From: Pseudomonas sp. ADAK13
GTDB lineage: Bacteria > Pseudomonadota > Gammaproteobacteria > Pseudomonadales > Pseudomonadaceae
DNA length: 64,000 bases
Assembly: GCF_012935715.1 (NCBI RefSeq)
Contig: NZ_CP052860.1
Coordinates: 3,162,001-3,226,000 of the forward strand
Direction of reading: 5' to 3'
The position numbers were made by a program, and so were the translations under genes. A model generated the notes under the pieces. The model saw nothing but the letters and a program-made list of their open reading frames with translations, ran no database searches and was not told the DNA's origin. Positions 1 to 8,644 of this stretch are shown here, one piece after another. The stretch's first letter is position 1. Every line of letters begins with the position of its first letter.

Positions 1-2
1 CC

Positions 3-1889
3 CACGCCCAGCAGCGCCATGGGCGGTTGTTGACCCGCAGCGAGCGCCTGCATGAAGTGTTTGCGGCGGCCAAGGAAGCGCGGCGTGCGCTGATCTTCGG
101 GCAGTTGATCATCATGGTGGTGTACCTGCCGATCTTTGCCCTTACCGGCGTTGCCGGGAAGATGTTCCACCCGATGGCCTTCACCGTGGTGATCGCGCTG
201 CTGGGGGCGATGATTCTGTCTGTCACCTTTGTGCCGGCGGCGATTGCGTTGTTCGTGACCGGCAAGGTCAAGGAAGAAGAAAACCTGGTGATGCGCACCG
301 CACGGCGTGTCTACGCGCCAGTGTTGGATTGGGTGATGACGCGCCGGCCGCTGGTGTTCGGCCTGGCGGTGTTGACCATCGTTGCGTCGGGCCTGGTGGC
401 CAGTCGCATGGGCAGCGAATTTATTCCCAGCCTCAGCGAAGGTGACTTCGCCCAACAAGCGTTGCGCGTGCCGGGCACCAGCCTGACGCAATCGGTGCAC
501 ATGCAGCAGCAACTGGAAAAAACCTTGATGGCCGAGGTGCCGGAAATCGAACGGGTATTTGCCCGCACCGGCACCGCGGAAATCGCCTCCGATCCGATGC
601 CGCCAAACATCTCCGACAGCTACGTGATGCTCAAACCCAAGGACCAGTGGCCCGACCCGAAGAAGTCCCGCGAGGCAATCATCGCCGACATCCAGCGCGC
701 CAGTGCGATTGTGCCGGGCAGCGTGTATGAGTTGTCGCAACCGATCCAGTTGCGCTTCAACGAGCTGATTTCCGGGGTGCGCAGTGACGTGGCGGTGAAG
801 GTGTTTGGTGACGACATGGCGGTGCTCAACAAGACCGCCGGGGAAATTGCCGAGACCTTGCAAACCCTCCAGGGCGCCTCGGAAGTGAAGGTGGAACAGA
901 CCTCCGGCCTGCCGGTGCTGACCATCAATATCGACCGCGACAAGGCCGCGCGTTTTGGCCTGAATGTGGGCGATGTGCAAGACACGATTGCCGTTGCCGT
1001 GGGTGGGCGCCAGGCCGGGACGATGTACGAAGGCGACCGGCGTTTCGACATGGTCGTGCGGTTGTCCGACGCGCTGCGCACCGACATCGAAGGCTTGTCG
1101 CGGTTGCTGATCCCGATTCCGGCGCTGGCGAACAACGCGGCGGGGCAGTTGGGGTTTATCGCACTGTCGGAAGTCGCCAGCCTGGACCTGGTGCTCGGCC
1201 CCAACCAGATCAGCCGCGAAAACGGCAAGCGCCTGGTGATCGTCAGCGCCAACGTGCGTGGGCGGGACATCGGTTCGTTTGTCGAGGAGGCCGGGGCTGC
1301 CATCGACACCCAGGTGAAAATCCCTGCGGGTTACTGGACCACCTGGGGCGGCCAGTTCGAACAGTTGAAGGAAGCCTCCGAGCGCTTGCGCATCGTGGTG
1401 CCGGTGGCGTTGCTGCTGGTGTTCGGGCTGCTGTTCATGATGTTCAACAACCTCAAGGACGGGCTGCTGGTGTTCACCGGGATTCCCTTCGCGTTGACCG
1501 GCGGGATCATGGCGCTGTGGCTGCGGGACATTCCGCTGTCGATCTCGGCGGGTGTGGGCTTTATCGCGCTGTCGGGGGTGGCGGTGCTGAACGGGCTGGT
1601 GATGATTGCCTTCATTCGCAACCTGCGGGAAGAGGGCCGCTCATTGTCGGTAGCGATCAACGAAGGCGCCCTGACGCGCTTGCGCCCGGTGTTGATGACG
1701 GCGTTGGTGGCGTCGCTGGGGTTTATCCCCATGGCCCTGGCCACCGGCACCGGCGCCGAAGTGCAGCGCCCGTTGGCGACGGTGGTGATTGGCGGGATTA
1801 TCTCCTCGACGCTGCTGACCCTGCTGGTATTGCCGGCGCTGTATCACTGGGCACATCGGCGTGAAGAGTTTCAGGATCCTGGCGAATAA
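3..1889 (+). CDS. czcA: CzcA/CusA-type heavy-metal RND efflux pump, C-terminal part (5' end outside window)
   Basis: Inner-membrane proton-driven pump subunit of a tripartite heavy-metal efflux system (HME-RND family); with a membrane-fusion protein and an outer-membrane channel it expels Zn, Cd or Co. The frame is open to the left edge (first whole codon at base 3), so about 628 residues of a usual 1040-1060 are visible and the fusion protein and channel genes presumably lie upstream. Visible parts are two membrane segments right at the start, the porter loop with a typical RND stretch (SELSEGDFAQQ-like, around residues 140-150 of the visible part), and the closing five-helix bundle ending in LLTLLVLPALYHWAHRR. 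It converges on czcSR. CzcA versus CusA substrate range cannot be settled from this part alone; the adjacent CzcRS-like system favours Zn/Cd/Co. Confidence 0.9.
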   Translation, partial: HAQQRHGRLLTRSERLHEVFAAAKEARRALIFGQLIIMVVYLPIFALTGVAGKMFHPMAFTVVIALLGAMILSVTFVPAAIALFVTGKVKEEENLVMRTARRVYAPVLDWVMTRRPLVFGLAVLTIVASGLVASRMGSEFIPSLSEGDFAQQALRVPGTSLTQSVHMQQQLEKTLMAEVPEIERVFARTGTAEIASDPMPPNISDSYVMLKPKDQWPDPKKSREAIIADIQRASAIVPGSVYELSQPIQLRFNELISGVRSDVAVKVFGDDMAVLNKTAGEIAETLQTLQGASEVKVEQTSGLPVLTINIDRDKAARFGLNVGDVQDTIAVAVGGRQAGTMYEGDRRFDMVVRLSDALRTDIEGLSRLLIPIPALANNAAGQLGFIALSEVASLDLVLGPNQISRENGKRLVIVSANVRGRDIGSFVEEAGAAIDTQVKIPAGYWTTWGGQFEQLKEASERLRIVVPVALLLVFGLLFMMFNNLKDGLLVFTGIPFALTGGIMALWLRDIPLSISAGVGFIALSGVAVLNGLVMIAFIRNLREEGRSLSVAINEGALTRLRPVLMTALVASLGFIPMALATGTGAEVQRPLATVVIGGIISSTLLTLLVLPALYHWAHRREEFQDPGE

Positions 1890-1890
1890 C

Positions 1891-2030
1891 CTGTGGCTGA
1901 GGGGATTGTCCTGTGGACCAAGAGGCTTGTCCTGTGGCGAGGGGGCTTGTCCCCCGTTGGAGTGCGTAGCACTCCTGCTTTTTTTAGGGCCGCTACGCAG
2001 CCCAACGGGGGACAAGCCCCCTCGCCACAG
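1891..2030. repeat. REPIN-like inverted repeat, GTGGCGAGGGGG family, with two truncated leading units
   Basis: Two perfectly complementary 29-base arms (1932-1960 and 2002-2030) flank a 41-base loop, and are preceded by shorter CTGTGG...TTGTC units. It sits between the convergent czcA and czcS stops and could act as a bidirectional transcription barrier. Related copies occur at 8645-8823, 11251-11394 and 62592-62745. P. fluorescens genomes are known to carry paired REPs (REPINs) with this kind of core. Confidence 0.85.
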
Positions 2031-2057
2031 AAGTTCCTGCCACAACAGGCAGGTCCA

Positions 2058-3440
2058 CTACAGGGGAAACACCAACCGAAACACAGTGAAATCTCCGGGC
2101 TCGCTGCTGACTTCTGCCCGGCCTTGATGCAGGGTCATGATCGACCGCACGATGGCCAGACCCAGCCCGGTCCCCCCTTCGGAGCGGGCGCGGCTGCTGT
2201 CGACGCGGTAGAAACGCTCGAACAGGTTCGGCAGGTGGTGCGCTTCAATCCCCGGGCCCGGGTTGCCCACCGACAGCGACACCTGCTGCCCGTGGGTTTC
2301 CACCTGCAACGACACCGTGGAAGCGTGCCGGGTATGCCGGATGGCATTGGACAACAAGTTGGAAATCGCCCGCTGAATCATCAGGCGGTCGCCATGCACC
2401 GAGGCATCGCCGTTGAGGCTCAGGGTCAGGTGCTTGTCTTCGGCACTCAAGGCAAACAATTCCATGACCCGGCGCGCTTCGTCGGCCAGGGACACCGGCG
2501 CAAACGAAACCCGCGCCGCCGGGTGGCTGACCTGCGCCAGAAACAGCATGTCGGAGACGATCCGTGCCAGGCGTTCCATCTCCTCGGTGCTGGATTCCAG
2601 CACCGCCTTGTACTCCTGAGGCGGTCGCTCACGGGACAACGTCACCTGCGCCTTGCCCATCAAGTTGGTCAGCGGCGCACGGAGTTCATGGGCCAGGTCA
2701 TCGGAGAACTGCGACAACTGCTGCACCCCGCCGTCCAGGCGCTGCAGCATGAAGTTGATGCCTTGCGCCAGCTCGCCCAGCTCCTTGGGCAAGTTATCCA
2801 CAGCCAGCCGATGAGTCAGGTCCTGAGTGGTGACCTTGGCGGCGACGCGGCTGAACTGTTGCAGCGGCGCCAGCCCGCGTTGCACCACCCACCAGGCGCC
2901 AATGCCGATCAGCAGCAACAGCAGCGGCAGGGCGATCACCGTGGAGCGCAGGTAAGCACTGAGCAAGGCCTGATCGTCCATGCGGTCGAGCGACAGCAAC
3001 ACCCGCACGCGTTCGCCGCTGGCCAGGCGCATCAGGCTGGAGGCACTCAGCACTTGGTTGCCGTTGCTGTCGTCCCAGTTCAGGTAGCCGAGGTTTTGCC
3101 GCGGGGCGAAGTCGGTCAGCAACGGTTCCTGGGGCTTGGCGCCGACACTGAGCAGCACCGCGTCATCGGGCGCGGTGGCGACGATGGTCAGGTAAAAATT
3201 GTCATGCCCCATGACCAGGTCCATCAGCGAGTGCGGGCGGGCCCGGATGGCGCGGGTGTCCAGGCCCAGGGCCAGGCTGTGCTGGATCTGCTCCATCTTG
3301 CTTTCCAGGCCCTTGCGCGCCAGGTTCTCAAGCTCGTGGGTCAGCGCCAGGTACGCCAGCGTCGCGAGCAACACCACCAGGCCCGCGCCCATCAGGCTCA
3401 CCGTCAGCCCCAGGCGCATCGACAGGCTGCTGGATCTCAT
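2058..3440 (-). CDS. czcS: Heavy-metal sensor histidine kinase (CzcS/CopS-like)
   Basis: Membrane sensor kinase of 460 residues that should phosphorylate the adjacent response regulator when periplasmic metal rises. Features in order: membrane segment about 14-33, periplasmic sensor about 34-163, second membrane segment about 166-186, HAMP linker, dimerisation/phosphoacceptor box HELRAPLTN with His251, N box NLLSNAIRH near 361, and G boxes GNPGPGI (392) and GGTGLGLAIV (422). Its ATG overlaps the czcR stop codon by four bases (ATGA), so the pair is translationally coupled. It lies convergent to the RND pump gene, which supports metal sensing. Zinc or cadmium versus copper cannot be told from sequence alone. 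Confidence 0.85.
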   Translation of the reverse strand: MRSSSLSMRLGLTVSLMGAGLVVLLATLAYLALTHELENLARKGLESKMEQIQHSLALGLDTRAIRARPHSLMDLVMGHDNFYLTIVATAPDDAVLLSVGAKPQEPLLTDFAPRQNLGYLNWDDSNGNQVLSASSLMRLASGERVRVLLSLDRMDDQALLSAYLRSTVIALPLLLLLIGIGAWWVVQRGLAPLQQFSRVAAKVTTQDLTHRLAVDNLPKELGELAQGINFMLQRLDGGVQQLSQFSDDLAHELRAPLTNLMGKAQVTLSRERPPQEYKAVLESSTEEMERLARIVSDMLFLAQVSHPAARVSFAPVSLADEARRVMELFALSAEDKHLTLSLNGDASVHGDRLMIQRAISNLLSNAIRHTRHASTVSLQVETHGQQVSLSVGNPGPGIEAHHLPNLFERFYRVDSSRARSEGGTGLGLAIVRSIMTLHQGRAEVSSEPGDFTVFRLVFPL

Positions 3441-4111
3441 TGGCGGGCCTCCAGCACATAGCCCACGCCACGAATGGTGTGGATCAGCTTGACGTCACTC
3501 TGGTCATCGACCTTGGCCCGCAAGCGGCTGATGGAGACTTCCACCACGTTGGTGTCGCAGTCGAAATTCATGTCCCAGACCAGGGAAATAATCTGCGTGC
3601 GGGTCAGCACTTCGCCGGACTGGCGCATCAACACATGCAGCAGGGCGAACTCTTTGGTGGTCAGGTCGATGCGCCGAGTGCCGCGGTACGCGCGGTGGCG
3701 GCGCGGGTCCAGTTCCAGGTCCGACACACGAAATACGTCCGGCACCGGTATGTGTTCACTGCGACGCAACAGGGTACGCACGCGGGCCAGCAGCTCGGGA
3801 AACTCGAAGGGTTTGACCAGGTAATCGTCGGCGCCCATGTCCAGGCCCTTGATCTTGTCGGTCAGCCGGCCACGCGCGGTCAGCATCATCACCCGTTGGT
3901 TGCTGTCGCGGCGCAGCTGCTCCAGCACGTCCCAGCCGTCCCTGGCCGGCAGGTTTACATCGAGAATCACCAGTTCATAGGCGTGTTGCCCGGCCAGGTG
4001 CAGGCCGTCCACGCCGCTGGCCGCACAGTCGACCACGTAACCGCTTTCGGTCAGGCCTTGCTGCAGGTAGGCAGCAGTCTTTTGCTCGTCCTCAACCACA
4101 AGGATACGCAT
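3437..4111 (-). CDS. czcR: OmpR/PhoB-family response regulator for metal resistance
   Basis: 224-residue two-domain response regulator. The receiver domain begins MRILVVEDEQ, has the acidic cluster E7/D8, phosphoacceptor Asp51 in LVILDVNLP and the conserved Lys in YLVKPFEF. The C-terminal winged helix (about 125-222) ends in the IRGVGYVLE signature. Partner of the kinase directly downstream (ATGA overlap). In P. aeruginosa the homologous CzcR activates czcCBA and represses the porin gene oprD. Here an OprD-family porin lies about 0.6 kb upstream on the same strand, so an equivalent link between metal and porin expression is a reasonable inference, not shown by sequence. Confidence 0.87.
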   Translation of the reverse strand: MRILVVEDEQKTAAYLQQGLTESGYVVDCAASGVDGLHLAGQHAYELVILDVNLPARDGWDVLEQLRRDSNQRVMMLTARGRLTDKIKGLDMGADDYLVKPFEFPELLARVRTLLRRSEHIPVPDVFRVSDLELDPRRHRAYRGTRRIDLTTKEFALLHVLMRQSGEVLTRTQIISLVWDMNFDCDTNVVEVSISRLRAKVDDQSDVKLIHTIRGVGYVLEARQ

Positions 4112-4234
4112 GGGGATTTACCTTTTATTGATAGAGAGAGGCTGGGATTGGAATTTTCGGAAGCCTGAAGGCTGAAGTAGCTTCAGGGTCAATCAACCAG
4201 TTTGTGACTGGTTGTTGCGCTGCAATCCTGCGGA

Positions 4235-4261
4235 CAAAAAAAACGCCCCATCCGGGGCGTT
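4235..4261 (-). terminator. Rho-independent terminator after the 61-residue periplasmic peptide gene
   Basis: On the minus strand a GC-rich stem (AACGCCCC / GGGGCGTT, three-base loop) is followed by a run of T, 70 bases after the stop codon of the small gene at 4330-4515. It separates that gene from czcR. Confidence 0.8.
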
Positions 4262-4329
4262 AAAAATTCATCTCTTTCCAAAGGAGCTACACAAAAGCTT
4301 CAGAGATGAATGTGCTCGGTGTGCGCCGT

Positions 4330-4515
4330 TCAGATCGACTGCTTCTGTGCGTCGGCGGGCGCGGCCTCGGCCACGGACTGTTCGCCGTGGACCTGCTGCT
4401 GTTGCTGGCGGAACTCGGCGAGAAATTGCCGGGAACGGTCGGCACCGTCGTCGGCCAGGGCGACGGTGGATGTAGCGCCGAGAAAGCTGATCAATAACAC
4501 GTAAGATGGCTTCAT
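4330..4515 (-). CDS. Small exported peptide, possibly PtrA-like metal-responsive protein
   Basis: 61-residue protein with a clear Sec signal peptide (MKPSYVLLISFLGATSTVALA, cleavage after about residue 21) and a short, Gln/Glu-rich, charged mature part of about 40 residues with no Cys. A good ribosome site (GGAGA, about 8 bases upstream) and a dedicated terminator argue for a real gene. In length, layout and its place beside a metal two-component system it resembles the small periplasmic PtrA-type proteins induced by copper in pseudomonads; that family link is my inference and should be tested by profile search. A possible CopR-type box lies upstream at 4595-4610. Confidence 0.7.
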   Translation of the reverse strand: MKPSYVLLISFLGATSTVALADDGADRSRQFLAEFRQQQQQVHGEQSVAEAAPADAQKQSI

Positions 4516-4594
4516 GACTGTTCTCCAATTAAGGCGTGTGCCGTTAGTTGGGTCCAGTATATGAAGTTCAACTTAACGAGAAGGTGAGGCGCAT

Positions 4595-4610
4595 ATTACA
4601 GTTCTGACAG
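4595..4610 (-). promoter_or_regulatory. Candidate CopR/CzcR-type box upstream of the small periplasmic gene
   Basis: The minus strand reads CTGTCAGAACTGTAAT, one base away from the CTGACA-N5-GTAAT element I recall for CopR in P. aeruginosa. It lies about 80 bases before the ATG of the 61-residue peptide gene; a TATACT-like -10 sits at 4555-4560. Single match, so tentative. Confidence 0.35.
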
Positions 4611-4636
4611 ACTTCAAATTGTGAACAGATGTTAGT

Positions 4637-4668
4637 CAACGGCAAGTGAATGTAAGCACCTGCCGTTG
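4637..4668. terminator. Hairpin downstream of the OprD-family porin gene
   Basis: Eight-base complementary arms (CAACGGCA at 4637-4644, TGCCGTTG at 4661-4668) plus three inner pairs around an eight-base loop, starting eight bases past the porin stop codon. There is no T run, so it may be an mRNA 3'-end stabiliser or a weak terminator. Confidence 0.5.
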
Positions 4669-4675
4669 TGACGGT

Positions 4676-6004
4676 TTAAAGGATCGCCAGCGGATACTCC
4701 ACAATCAACCGGACTTCTTCCAGGTCTGACTCAAACGCACTTGAACGAACGGTCGCCTGACGCAACCGCAGCGACAGGTCTTTCAAGTTGCCGCCCTGCA
4801 CCACGTACTTGGCCTCGATATCCCGTTCCCAGCGGCGTTGATCGGTCAGCGGGTCGCCGGCCGCGTCCCGGCGCATGTACACCGCGTTGGCGTTGCTGTA
4901 GTCGGCGCCGGTGCCTTTGCCGTAGCGGGTCATGAACGAAAGGCCGGGAATGCCGAAGGGCTGCATGTCGAGGTTATAGGTGAGCATCCACGAGCGTTCC
5001 TTGGGCGAGTTGAAGTCGCTGTACTGGATCGAGTTGTTGAGGAAGATCGAGTCGGACATGCGCAGGTAGTCAAAGTCGTCATCCCCGTTGTTGCGCTGGT
5101 GGGACAAGGCCAGGCTGTGGGCGCCCACCTTGACCCCGAGCCTCGCGCTCCAGATGTTGTTATCGAACTCGCCCAGGCGTTTTTTGCCCTCGTCCACGGC
5201 CTTGTAATAGTTGAAGTCGCCAAACAGTGACACGTCATCGTTCAGCGGGTAGCTGGCGGCGCTGCCGAAGTAGTACTGGTCCCAGGCATCCTTCAGGCGG
5301 CTGGTGTACAGGCTGAGGCTGAGGTGCTTGTTCACCTGGTAGTCGCCACCGGCATAGCCGATCCAGGGTGAATCCACCTTGCCCGCATAAAAGGTCGCAA
5401 AGCCTTTGTCCATGCCGCTCTGGGTCGGCTGGCTCATGCCGTTCAGGTGCCCGGCCTGCAAGCTCAGGCCCTCGATACTGGTGTTTTGCGCGGTGACGCC
5501 GCGAAAGCTTTGCGGCAATACGCGCGCGTCGCCGTAGGCCACCACCGGGGTCAGCGGGAACACATCACCGGCCTTGATCACGGTATCCAGCAGGCGCACT
5601 TTTACCGCGCCACCGAGCTTGCTGTAGCCGTCTTCGGGGTGATTGTCGCTGTCCACCGGCAGCACGCCGAACGAGCCCTTGCCGCCGCTGCGGCCGGTGC
5701 CGGAGTCGAGTTTCAGGCCATACATCGCAAAGGCGTCCAGGCCGAAACCCACCGACCCCTGGGTAAAACCGGACTCGAATTTGCCGATAAACCCCTGGGC
5801 CCAGGCTTCGGAGTAGCCATTGCCGGTGGGGCTCGACTGGCCTTTGCGGTCGTCACGGTTGAAATAGAAGTTACGGGCCAGCACGTTCACCGTGCTGCCT
5901 TCGATAAAACCTTCGGGTTTGTCTTCCACGGCCATGCCTGAAAGCGGTGCAAGGCCCGCCAGGGCGGCAATCATGGAAACGGAAAGTGTGCGGTTAGTGC
6001 TCAT
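4676..6004 (-). CDS. OprD-family outer-membrane porin
   Basis: 442-residue substrate-specific outer-membrane channel of the OprD family, which takes up amino acids, peptides or aromatic acids. I place the start at 6004 rather than further upstream because ATG there has a strong GAGGAGCG ribosome site and gives a normal signal peptide ending at GMAVED (about residue 26). The mature part is rich in alternating beta-strand patterns, has the family-typical GFIEGS and YGLKLDSGTGR-like stretches, and ends in the outer-membrane C-terminal pattern with hydrophobic terminus (EYPLAIL). Substrate cannot be told. Its location beside czcRS mirrors the functional czcR-oprD link known from P. aeruginosa. 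Confidence 0.88.
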   Translation of the reverse strand: MSTNRTLSVSMIAALAGLAPLSGMAVEDKPEGFIEGSTVNVLARNFYFNRDDRKGQSSPTGNGYSEAWAQGFIGKFESGFTQGSVGFGLDAFAMYGLKLDSGTGRSGGKGSFGVLPVDSDNHPEDGYSKLGGAVKVRLLDTVIKAGDVFPLTPVVAYGDARVLPQSFRGVTAQNTSIEGLSLQAGHLNGMSQPTQSGMDKGFATFYAGKVDSPWIGYAGGDYQVNKHLSLSLYTSRLKDAWDQYYFGSAASYPLNDDVSLFGDFNYYKAVDEGKKRLGEFDNNIWSARLGVKVGAHSLALSHQRNNGDDDFDYLRMSDSIFLNNSIQYSDFNSPKERSWMLTYNLDMQPFGIPGLSFMTRYGKGTGADYSNANAVYMRRDAAGDPLTDQRRWERDIEAKYVVQGGNLKDLSLRLRQATVRSSAFESDLEEVRLIVEYPLAIL

Positions 6005-6242
6005 GTAGCGCTCCTCGGTTTTGGCAGCTATTAGCTTCTTATCGATGGGGCATTCTTGTTGTGGTGTTGCCCAAGCAGATAGTTGCAAACACGAGATAAC
6101 GACGAGGTGGCGCACAGATTACAATTTTGGAATTTCAATAAAACATAACCAATAAGTAATCTTTCGGTGAACTTTACGACAGGCTTGGTTAGTTACCCTT
6201 GCTCTGAACTTTTAATTCAATAAGTCAGACGAGGAAGCCCTC

Positions 6243-6575
6243 ATGAACACCCTGAAAACCACGGTTGCGGCACTGGCCCTGATCTTTTCCGTCGGCGCGA
6301 TGGCTGAAGGCGGAGGTGATCGCACCTTCGCCCAGATGATGCAAAACAACGAGCAGGCGATGGCCGCCTACGCCGCGAAAAAGGGCCTGCCTGCGCCCGT
6401 CGTCCAGAGCTATCGCTACGGCATGAAGCTGGACATTGCCAAGGTGGTCAACGTGACGCCGCCGATCCGCTCGTGCACCGCAGTGCCGTCGCGCATGACC
6501 TATGAAGACTCCACCGGCAAACTCAATACGCTCCAGTATCAGGTCATGGGTATCTGCCGTAACAACGGCAGTTGA
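6243..6575 (+). CDS. DUF2790 periplasmic protein
   Basis: 110-residue secreted protein of a family largely restricted to Pseudomonas. It has a signal peptide (cleavage after GAMA, residue 21) and the family core YGMKLDIAKV ... RMTYEDSTGKLNTLQY with two Cys (in RSCTAV and GICRN) that may form a disulfide. The GAGGAA ribosome site is well placed. Biochemical function is unknown; family members are often seen near metal- or stress-responsive genes, as here beside the czc/porin block. Confidence 0.85.
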   Translation: MNTLKTTVAALALIFSVGAMAEGGGDRTFAQMMQNNEQAMAAYAAKKGLPAPVVQSYRYGMKLDIAKVVNVTPPIRSCTAVPSRMTYEDSTGKLNTLQYQVMGICRNNGS

Positions 6576-6680
6576 GGTCTCGAAAAATATAATTGAGCAA
6601 CGGGCTAAAGCGCTCTTAAGAAAACGCCGGTAGCGCCGATGCAGGTCAGATCCCGTCCTCATTTGCCCACCGGTGCCTCC

Positions 6681-7997
6681 ATGTTCAACACCCGTCTCAA
6701 GCAGGAGCTGTCTGCTCTTCGCGAAGAATTATCAAGCCTGCAGCAGGTCAAGGAGAGCCTGGACAGTGAAATGATGACCCTGACACTGGATCCCGAAGGG
6801 CGCATCGAGTCGGTCAATGCCATCTTTCTTCAGGAGATGGGTTACCAGGCAAGCCAACTGCAAGGTCGCTTGATCGACGATATGGTGCCGGCGCACGTCA
6901 AGCAGGACACGTTTCAACTGCGTTTCAAAAACGCCCTGGTGCGTGGCGAGCACTTCGCCGGTACCGTGCGCCTGAACCGGGGCAACGGCGACGAGGCGTG
7001 GCTGCGCTCCATCGTGCAGCCGGTGCGCAGTTCGGACGGACGCATCAAGCATTTTTCGGTGTACTCCAGCGACCTGACGCGCACCATCGAGGCGTCTCGT
7101 GAACACGAAAACCTGATCACTGCGCTGGTGCGCTCCACGGCGGTGATCGAGTTTGACCTCAACGGTAATGTGTTGACGGCCAATGACCGTTTCCTCAACG
7201 GCATGGGTTACAGCCTGGCGCAGATCCAGGGCAAGCATCACCGGATATTCTGTGAGTCGCAGGACGCCAACAGCGTCGAGTACCAACAGTTCTGGAAGCG
7301 CCTGAACGCCGGCGAATTCGTCGCCGGCCGCTTCAAGCGTATCGACAGTCATGGCCGCACCGTGTGGCTGGAGGCTTCCTACAACCCGGTACTCGACGCC
7401 AATGAGCGGCTGTACAAAGTGGTCAAGTTCGCCACGGTGATCACCGACCAGGTCAACCAGGAGCAGGCCGTGGCCGACGCGGCCAACATCGCCTACAGCA
7501 CCTCGCTGCAAACCGACAGCAGCGCCCAGCGCGGCACCACCGTGGTCACCCAGGCGGTGGACGTGATGCGCGACCTGGCCAAGCACATGCAACAGGCGGG
7601 CGAGGGCATCGAAGCGCTGAACGCCCAGTCCCAGGTGATCGGCAGCATCGTCAAGACCATCAGCGGCATCGCCGAACAGACCAACCTGCTGGCCCTCAAC
7701 GCCGCCATCGAAGCCGCCCGCGCCGGTGAACAAGGCCGTGGTTTTGCGGTGGTGGCCGATGAGGTTCGGCAACTGGCGTCGCGCACCAGCAAGGCCACCG
7801 AGGAAATCGTCGGCGTGGTGCGCCAGAACCAGGACATGGCCCGCGACGCCGTGGCGCTGATGACCGATGGCCGCCTGCAAGCCGAACAAGGCCTGGCCCT
7901 GGCGGCCGAGGCGGGCACGGTGATCGTGGAGATCCAGGACGGTGCGCAGAAAGTGGTCAGCGCAGTAGGGCAATTCGCCAATCAACTGAGCAGCTAG
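6681..7997 (+). CDS. Soluble PAS-domain methyl-accepting chemotaxis protein (Aer/BdlA-like)
   Basis: About 438 residues: a short coiled coil, two PAS domains (about 30-125 and 150-255) and a short MCP signalling domain (about 300-435) containing the hairpin-tip motif [20 protein letters not shown]. No membrane segment is visible, so it is a cytoplasmic receptor. Such double-PAS soluble receptors include Aer-2/BdlA-type proteins that sense redox or flavin/haem state and influence chemotaxis or biofilm dispersal; the ligand here is unknown. The frame is open from 6639; I chose ATG 6681 because [10 protein letters not shown] resembles related receptors, but neither start has a clear ribosome site. 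The signalling tail is short compared with transmembrane receptors. Confidence 0.85.
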   Translation: MFNTRLKQELSALREELSSLQQVKESLDSEMMTLTLDPEGRIESVNAIFLQEMGYQASQLQGRLIDDMVPAHVKQDTFQLRFKNALVRGEHFAGTVRLNRGNGDEAWLRSIVQPVRSSDGRIKHFSVYSSDLTRTIEASREHENLITALVRSTAVIEFDLNGNVLTANDRFLNGMGYSLAQIQGKHHRIFCESQDANSVEYQQFWKRLNAGEFVAGRFKRIDSHGRTVWLEASYNPVLDANERLYKVVKFATVITDQVNQEQAVADAANIAYSTSLQTDSSAQRGTTVVTQAVDVMRDLAKHMQQAGEGIEALNAQSQVIGSIVKTISGIAEQTNLLALNAAIEAARAGEQGRGFAVVADEVRQLASRTSKATEEIVGVVRQNQDMARDAVALMTDGRLQAEQGLALAAEAGTVIVEIQDGAQKVVSAVGQFANQLSS

Positions 7998-8050
7998 TCA
8001 CCGGGGCTCATGCTTGAGGTATCGTAGGTTTTTTTCCGAGCCTTTCGTCC

Positions 8051-8629
8051 ATGAGCCCAAACCATCGCCGTCCCGTCCCGCTGTCCAAGGCCTACCGCTT
8101 GCTCAACCACGGCCCGACCGTGCTGGTCAGCGCCGCGCACAACGGCCAGCGCAACATCATGGCGGCCGCGTGGGCCATGCCGCTGGATTTCGAACCGCCC
8201 AAAGTTGCCGTCGTGCTGGACAAGGCCACCTGGACCCGGCAACTGCTGGAAGGCGCCGGCACCTTTGTGCTCAACGTGCCGTGTGCGGCCCAGGCCGATA
8301 TCGTGCAGACGGTGGGCAACACCACCGGCAGCGAGACCGACAAGTTCGCAGCGTATGGCTTGCAGACGTTCAGTGGTGAACACACTGATGCGCCGATGCT
8401 CGAAGGCTGCGTAGCGTGGCTGGAGTGCCGGTTGCTGCCGGAGCCGCATAACCAGCAGACCTACGATTTGTTCCTCGCCGAAGTGGTAGCGGCCGAGGCG
8501 GATGAGCGGGTGTTCAGTGATGGCCGCTGGCATTTCGAAGGGCAGGATGCGCTGCGTACCTTGCACCATGTGGCGGGTGGGCATTTCTTGACGATTGGCG
8601 AGCCGCTGGAAGGCAAGAACCTGGCGTGA
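8051..8629 (+). CDS. Flavin reductase family / FMN-binding protein
   Basis: 192 residues with the split-barrel flavin reductase-like fold: start RPVPLSKAYRLLNHGPTVLVS, then AAAWAMPLDFEPPKVAVVL and GAGTFVLNVP, the usual flavin-binding region. Members reduce FMN with NAD(P)H for partner monooxygenases or are simple flavoproteins. No oxygenase lies beside it, so its partner is unknown. Single transcription unit followed by a repeat array. Confidence 0.8.
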   Translation: MSPNHRRPVPLSKAYRLLNHGPTVLVSAAHNGQRNIMAAAWAMPLDFEPPKVAVVLDKATWTRQLLEGAGTFVLNVPCAAQADIVQTVGNTTGSETDKFAAYGLQTFSGEHTDAPMLEGCVAWLECRLLPEPHNQQTYDLFLAEVVAAEADERVFSDGRWHFEGQDALRTLHHVAGGHFLTIGEPLEGKNLA

Positions 8630-8644
8630 GGCTGTACATCAAAC

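Noticed and set aside
1893..3461. Plus-strand open frame opposite czcS
   Set aside because: Runs through a REP element and is antisense to a complete histidine kinase; low-complexity His/Gln-rich translation typical of a shadow frame.
3437..4111. Naming the two-component system as CopRS or CusRS
   Set aside because: The kinase and regulator families overlap; CzcRS is used only because of the adjacent RND pump and porin context.
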